A stretch of 64,000 bases of DNA from Mycolicibacterium aurum. Lineage in GTDB: Bacteria > Actinomycetota > Actinomycetes > Mycobacteriales > Mycobacteriaceae. The notes below the pieces were generated by a model. It was not told the origin of the DNA, ran no database searches, and saw nothing but the letters and a program-made list of their open reading frames with translations. Both the position numbers and the translations under genes were made by a program. Shown piece by piece: positions 60,363 to 64,000 of this stretch. Numbering within the stretch: the stretch's first letter is position 1; each line of letters begins with the position of its first letter. The stretch spans positions 310,001 to 374,000 of the forward strand of contig LT549889.1 in assembly GCA_900078775.1 (NCBI GenBank). The letters are read 5' to 3'.

Positions 60363-61862
60363 TCAGTGTGATCCCTTCATCAGCGTCGCTCGGATCTGGT
60401 GTTTGAGAACCTTGCCGGCGTCGTTCTTGGGCAGGGCATCCCAAACCACCACCTGTTCGGGAGCCTTGAACTTGGCGAGACCGTGCGTGGCCAGCGTCGC
60501 GGCGAGGTCCGCGACGGTCGGGGCGGCGGCATCGGCGGGAACGACGACCGCACAGGCGCGTTCCCCGGTGCGCGGATCGGGCACGCCGACGACGGCGATC
60601 TCGGCGACCGCGGGGTGCCCGACCAGGATGTCCTCCACTTCCTTGGGAGAGATGTTCTCCCCGTTGCGGATGATGAGGTCCTTGGCGCGTCCGGTCACCA
60701 CCAGATAGCCGTCCTCGGTGAGATGTCCGAGATCGCCGGTGCGGAAGTAGCCGCCCTCGTCGAAGGCCCCGTCGTTGTCCTCGGGATGCAGATACCCGGC
60801 GAGCATCTGTGGTCCGCGTACCCGGATCTCACCGTCGACCACGGCGATGTCGGCGATACCGACCCTGCCGTCGGTGTCGGCCGCCCGGTCCGGGTGCTCC
60901 GGGGAGCCGATGGTGGACACCGGTACCTCGGTGGATCCGTACACCCGGGTGACGATGGCCCGATCGAAATAACCAGCGGCCCTGCGGATCAGCGACGGGG
61001 GCACCGACGCACCACCGCAGATGAAGACCTTCAGGTCGGGCAGCCGGCTGCCGGCTCGTTCCGCGGCGCCGAGCAGGCCGTCCAGAAACGGTGTCGCCCC
61101 GGCCATGTGGGTGCACCGGTGCGTGTGCATCAGGGCCACGGCCTCGTCGGGGTCCCAGCGTTCCATCAGGATCGCGGTCGAGCCGAGCAGCAGCGGGCAT
61201 TCGAATGCGTAGATGGATCCACCGATATGGGCGATCGGGGAGGGCACCAGGAAGGTGTCCCCGGCATCGATGCGCCAATGCTCACCGAGCTGGCGGATCA
61301 GCGCCGCGATCGAATCATGGGTGTGTAGTACACCCTTGGGGCGGCCGGTGGTGCCGGAGGTGTACATGATCATCCGCACCGCCGCCGAATCCAGCGTCGT
61401 CGCGGCAGCGGGGGCTGCGGCGGTCAGCTCGGCGAATTCGGTGAAACCGGGATATCTGCCGCGGCAGACGACCACGACCGGTGGTGCGGTCATCCCGGCG
61501 GTCACCCGGGCGAGCATTGCGGCGTAATCGAATCCACGGAACTCGGCCGGTATGAAGATCATCTGTACGTCGGCGTCGGCCAGGATGAACTGCAATTCGG
61601 CGTCACGCAGCGACGGCAAGATCGGGTTGACCACCATGCCGGACATAGTGGCGGCCAGGTAGACCACGGCGGCCTCGTGCCAGTTGGGCAGCATGAACGA
61701 GACGACGCTGCCGGCCGGCAACCGCAGCGACATCGCGGCGGCCAGCGACTCGGCCTGGTGCTGCAGGGTTTTCGCGTCCAGCTCGATGTCGCCGTCGACG
61801 ATGAGCACCCGGTCGGGCGTGCGCTGTGCGGCGACGGTGAGGGCGTCGGCCAGCGTACTCAT
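60363..61862 (-). CDS. Acyl-CoA synthetase/AMP-dependent ligase (FadD-like) 1
   Basis: A 499-residue ANL-superfamily ligase: MYTSGTTGRPKGVLHTHDSI, RVYGSTEVPVSTIGSP, FRTGDLGHLTEDGYLVVTGR, KDLIIRNGENISPKEVEDIL and catalytic-Lys PKNDAGKVLKHQIR. The N-terminal LADALTVAAQRTPDRVLIVD is typical of cyclohexanecarboxylate/short-chain-type ligases. ATG 61862 overlaps the GntR stop. Together with the second ligase and two SDRs it suggests catabolism of an unusual acid. Confidence 0.92.
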   Translation of the reverse strand: MSTLADALTVAAQRTPDRVLIVDGDIELDAKTLQHQAESLAAAMSLRLPAGSVVSFMLPNWHEAAVVYLAATMSGMVVNPILPSLRDAELQFILADADVQMIFIPAEFRGFDYAAMLARVTAGMTAPPVVVVCRGRYPGFTEFAELTAAAPAAATTLDSAAVRMIMYTSGTTGRPKGVLHTHDSIAALIRQLGEHWRIDAGDTFLVPSPIAHIGGSIYAFECPLLLGSTAILMERWDPDEAVALMHTHRCTHMAGATPFLDGLLGAAERAGSRLPDLKVFICGGASVPPSLIRRAAGYFDRAIVTRVYGSTEVPVSTIGSPEHPDRAADTDGRVGIADIAVVDGEIRVRGPQMLAGYLHPEDNDGAFDEGGYFRTGDLGHLTEDGYLVVTGRAKDLIIRNGENISPKEVEDILVGHPAVAEIAVVGVPDPRTGERACAVVVPADAAAPTVADLAATLATHGLAKFKAPEQVVVWDALPKNDAGKVLKHQIRATLMKGSH

Positions 61863-62602
61863 GGCTGGTCCTTGACGCGCCGCATCGTCATCGAATGCCG
61901 GTAGGTCGCCGCCGGGTGGGTGTTCACCGTGACCTGGGCGACCTCGCCGTCGGAGGTGGTGTAGGTGCGCTGCATCTGTAGGGCCGGAGCGCCGGTGGGG
62001 GTCTTCAGCAGGTCGGCGAGCTCGGGCGGCAGTCCGATCGCGGTGATCTCTTGGTGCACTTCGGTAATGCTGACTCCGTAGAGATCTTCGATGAGCGGGA
62101 AGATGGGCCCGGCGTGGCGGTGCAGCATCCGGCCCACCGCCGCGAACGCCCGATTGATGTAGTACTCGGTCCGGCAGATCGGGGTTCCCGTCTCAGCGTC
62201 CCGGCGGTAGCCGCACACCGCCAGCCACTGCTCGCCGACCCCGAGCCCGGTGTGGCCGGCGAGTTCGGCATCGATGGTCACCATCGCGTTGGAGTCGATC
62301 TCGAACCGGGCGCCGGCGGCAAATGCGAGCAGGTCGTTGATCGACATGACGTCCTGGGCATAGGAACTGGTCGACGGCCGGGGGACCACCAGGGTGCCGG
62401 TCCGGGGCCGCGAGGACACCAGATTGTCGTCGCGCAACCGGCGCAACGCCTCCCGGACCGTGTACCGGCTCACCGCGAACCGTTCACACAGTTCGTGCTC
62501 GGTGGGCAACTGCGAACCGACCGGATAGACCCCGTCCACGATCTCCTTGCGCAGCGCGCGGGCCACCTGGAGATAGCGGTGATCTGGTGCCTGGGTTGTC
62601 AT
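61859..62602 (-). CDS. GntR/HutC-family transcriptional regulator with UTRA domain
   Basis: A 247-residue regulator. N-terminal winged HTH LPTEHELCERFAVSRYTVRE with ALRRLRDDNLVSSRPRTGTL; C-terminal UTRA ligand domain from about residue 95 (AYRR/CGYRRDAETGTPICRT, LQMQRTYTTSDGEV). It sits inside the catabolic operon, overlapping the ligase start and 9 bp after the SMP-30-like gene, so it probably senses the pathway substrate or CoA ester and controls its own operon. Confidence 0.9.
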   Translation of the reverse strand: MTTQAPDHRYLQVARALRKEIVDGVYPVGSQLPTEHELCERFAVSRYTVREALRRLRDDNLVSSRPRTGTLVVPRPSTSSYAQDVMSINDLLAFAAGARFEIDSNAMVTIDAELAGHTGLGVGEQWLAVCGYRRDAETGTPICRTEYYINRAFAAVGRMLHRHAGPIFPLIEDLYGVSITEVHQEITAIGLPPELADLLKTPTGAPALQMQRTYTTSDGEVAQVTVNTHPAATYRHSMTMRRVKDQP

Positions 62603-62611
62603 CTGCGCCAG

Positions 62612-64000
62612 CTACGTTCGGCGCAGCGCGTACACGCTGCCCTCTCCGTCGGCCGAGACATACAGCGTGCCATCGGGTCCGGCGGCGATGCCGGCGAACG
62701 GTCCCTGTGGTCCGGAGAACGGTGGCATACCGCGCAGCGGTTTCGGGGTGACGCCGGGAGGCGCGCCGACCGGGAGTCCGGTCGCGACGGTCTGGCGTGC
62801 ACCGGTGTCCAGGTCTACGGTGTGGATCGCCTTGTCGCCGGCATCGACGATGTAGAGCACACCGTTGCGCACCAGGATGCCCTGCGGGGTGAGCAGGCCG
62901 TCCATCACGGTGTCGGTGCCCGAGGGGGTGACCCGCAGCACCGCGCCGGAGACCGACACCAGCACGCTGCCGCCGGCGTCGGTGGTGACCCCGACCGGAG
63001 TGTCCAGTCCGCCGGCCAGCACCTGGGTACCGGTTGCGGTGATCGCCAACACCCGCCCGGCGCCCTGCTCGACGACGACCGGTGTGCCGTCGGGCAGCAG
63101 GGTCACCCCGTAGAGCTGGTCCAGACCGTCTGCCAGGTAATCGGTTTCGTTGTCCGCGGGCCGGTAACGGGCGACCTGCCCGCCGGAGGTGGTGACGACG
63201 AACTCCCCGGCGCCGCCGGGGGTCAGGCCGCGGACGAAGCCGGGGTAGCCGGGGCTGAACAGCATGCCCACGGTCTGCAGTTCCCCGGCGCTCACGCTGT
63301 AGAGGTAGGTGCCGTCGGCGACGTAGAGCACTCCGTCGGCGCCGACGGTGACGTCCAGCGGCCAGTTCAGCCCGCCGGGCAGCAGCGCGCGGGTCTGGCC
63401 GTCGGCGGTGACTTCGGTGATGGCGCCGGTGAAGGTGGACACGAACAGCCGCCCGTCGACGAACGCGCAGTTGTCCAATCCCGGTGTCAGCGAGGCCAAC
63501 ACGGTCTGCGTGCCGGTGCGCGGGTCGATGCGCAGCACCTGGCCGCTGGCGACCTGGGTGGACACGATGCTGCCGTCGGCGTCGAACTTGACGGAGTCGG
63601 GCACACCGAGATCTCCGGCGACCACCTCGGGTTCCCCGCCGTCCGGATGTACGCGCCAGATCTGGTTGGCGTTCATCACCGGGAAGTACAGCAGCCCGTC
63701 GGGGCCGACCTCCATGGCGTTGGGGGAGGGCAGATCGGCCAGGATCAACCGCGGTTCCCCGCCGGCGAGGTCCATTTCGAACAGTCGGCCACCCTCGCGG
63801 CACTCGTTGACGAACAGTCGGCCCTGGTGGACCGTGATGCCGTTGGCCGAGGGCATATCGTCCCGCAGGACCCGGGTGGCGCCGGCCAGGTCGCGGACGC
63901 TGACCCGGCCGTCCATCACCTCGGTGGCGAACAGGCTGCCGTCGGCGCCGAAGGCCAGATCGTCGGGGGCGATGATGTCGCCGCCCTTGGCGCTGATCGT
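62612..64000 (-). CDS. SMP-30/NHL-type beta-propeller protein (partial, N-terminus beyond window)
   Basis: Open to the right edge; 462 residues are visible. The product is a string of about 40-45-residue beta-propeller blades: DDLAFGADGSLFATEVMDG, PNAMEVGPDGLLYFPVMNAN, WPLDVTVGADGVLYVADGTY and AAGPDGTLYVSADGEGSVYA. This resembles SMP-30/gluconolactonase/LRE-like lactone hydrolases, but with two consecutive propeller-like halves it is longer than a simple lactonase (about 300 residues). First known gene of the GntR/FadD/SDR operon; could hydrolyse a lactone feeding the ligases. Start codon not in window. Confidence 0.85.
   Translation of the reverse strand, partial: TISAKGGDIIAPDDLAFGADGSLFATEVMDGRVSVRDLAGATRVLRDDMPSANGITVHQGRLFVNECREGGRLFEMDLAGGEPRLILADLPSPNAMEVGPDGLLYFPVMNANQIWRVHPDGGEPEVVAGDLGVPDSVKFDADGSIVSTQVASGQVLRIDPRTGTQTVLASLTPGLDNCAFVDGRLFVSTFTGAITEVTADGQTRALLPGGLNWPLDVTVGADGVLYVADGTYLYSVSAGELQTVGMLFSPGYPGFVRGLTPGGAGEFVVTTSGGQVARYRPADNETDYLADGLDQLYGVTLLPDGTPVVVEQGAGRVLAITATGTQVLAGGLDTPVGVTTDAGGSVLVSVSGAVLRVTPSGTDTVMDGLLTPQGILVRNGVLYIVDAGDKAIHTVDLDTGARQTVATGLPVGAPPGVTPKPLRGMPPFSGPQGPFAGIAAGPDGTLYVSADGEGSVYALRRT

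Overview
High-GC actinobacterial chromosome segment, almost certainly a Mycobacterium/Mycolicibacterium. The run sdhBADC - cdd - deoA - add - Rv3311-like - upp - pmmB - deoD - amiB1 - amiA1 - Rv3304-like - lpdA - glpD2 - Rv3300-like pseudouridine synthase follows the M. tuberculosis Rv3300-Rv3319 neighbourhood as I remember it, and nei plus lhr correspond to Rv3297-Rv3296. GTG/TTG starts, 4-bp ATGA overlaps and starts that look leaderless are frequent, as expected for mycobacteria.

Layout. 1-5.5 kb: truncated Lrp/AsnC regulator divergent from an aminobutyraldehyde-type dehydrogenase; an ECF41 (SigJ-like) sigma factor with its convergent carboxymuconolactone-decarboxylase-like partner, which carries a canonical ECF41 promoter; an AI-2E-family exporter; an AbiEi/DUF559-type protein. 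5.6-9.1 kb: succinate dehydrogenase sdhCDAB (minus strand). 9.3-12.1 kb: cytidine deaminase, thymidine phosphorylase and adenosine deaminase. 12.2-15 kb: an Rv3311-like protein and an EspC-like / NlpC-P60 / 53-aa cassette. 15-22.2 kb: upp, pmmB with a translationally coupled MarR regulator, an AbrB-family membrane protein, deoD and two M20 amidohydrolases. 22.2-27 kb: gamma-glutamylcyclotransferase-like protein, lpdA, glpD2, pseudouridine synthase. 27-32.6 kb: FkbM methyltransferase, SDR, enoyl-CoA hydratase, a FabR/DesT-like regulator divergent from a ferredoxin reductase-desaturase (DesA3-type) operon.

32.7-50.0 kb is the accessory highlight: a two-gene minus-strand operon of giant exported VCBS/cadherin-like repeat proteins. 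The promoter-proximal gene would encode about 4,550 residues with about 43 repeat units, but in this sequence a single missing G (four Gs at 46218-46221 where sister repeats have five) splits it into 1,305- and 3,271-residue frames. The second gene (1,211 aa, 9 units) follows after 35 bp. Both share an unusual long signal peptide containing IGRVGALAVALG and a later LLxLxLAWxRR helix.

50.3-56.5 kb: nei, lhr and a two-gene secreted operon ending in a haemophore-like protein. 56.5-64 kb: a minus-strand catabolic operon (SMP-30/NHL-like protein, GntR, AMP-ligase, SDR, AMP-ligase, SDR) with a TetR regulator at its end; the first gene runs off the right edge. No gene-free stretch exceeds about 280 bp. 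I saw no tRNA, rRNA, CRISPR array or transposase.
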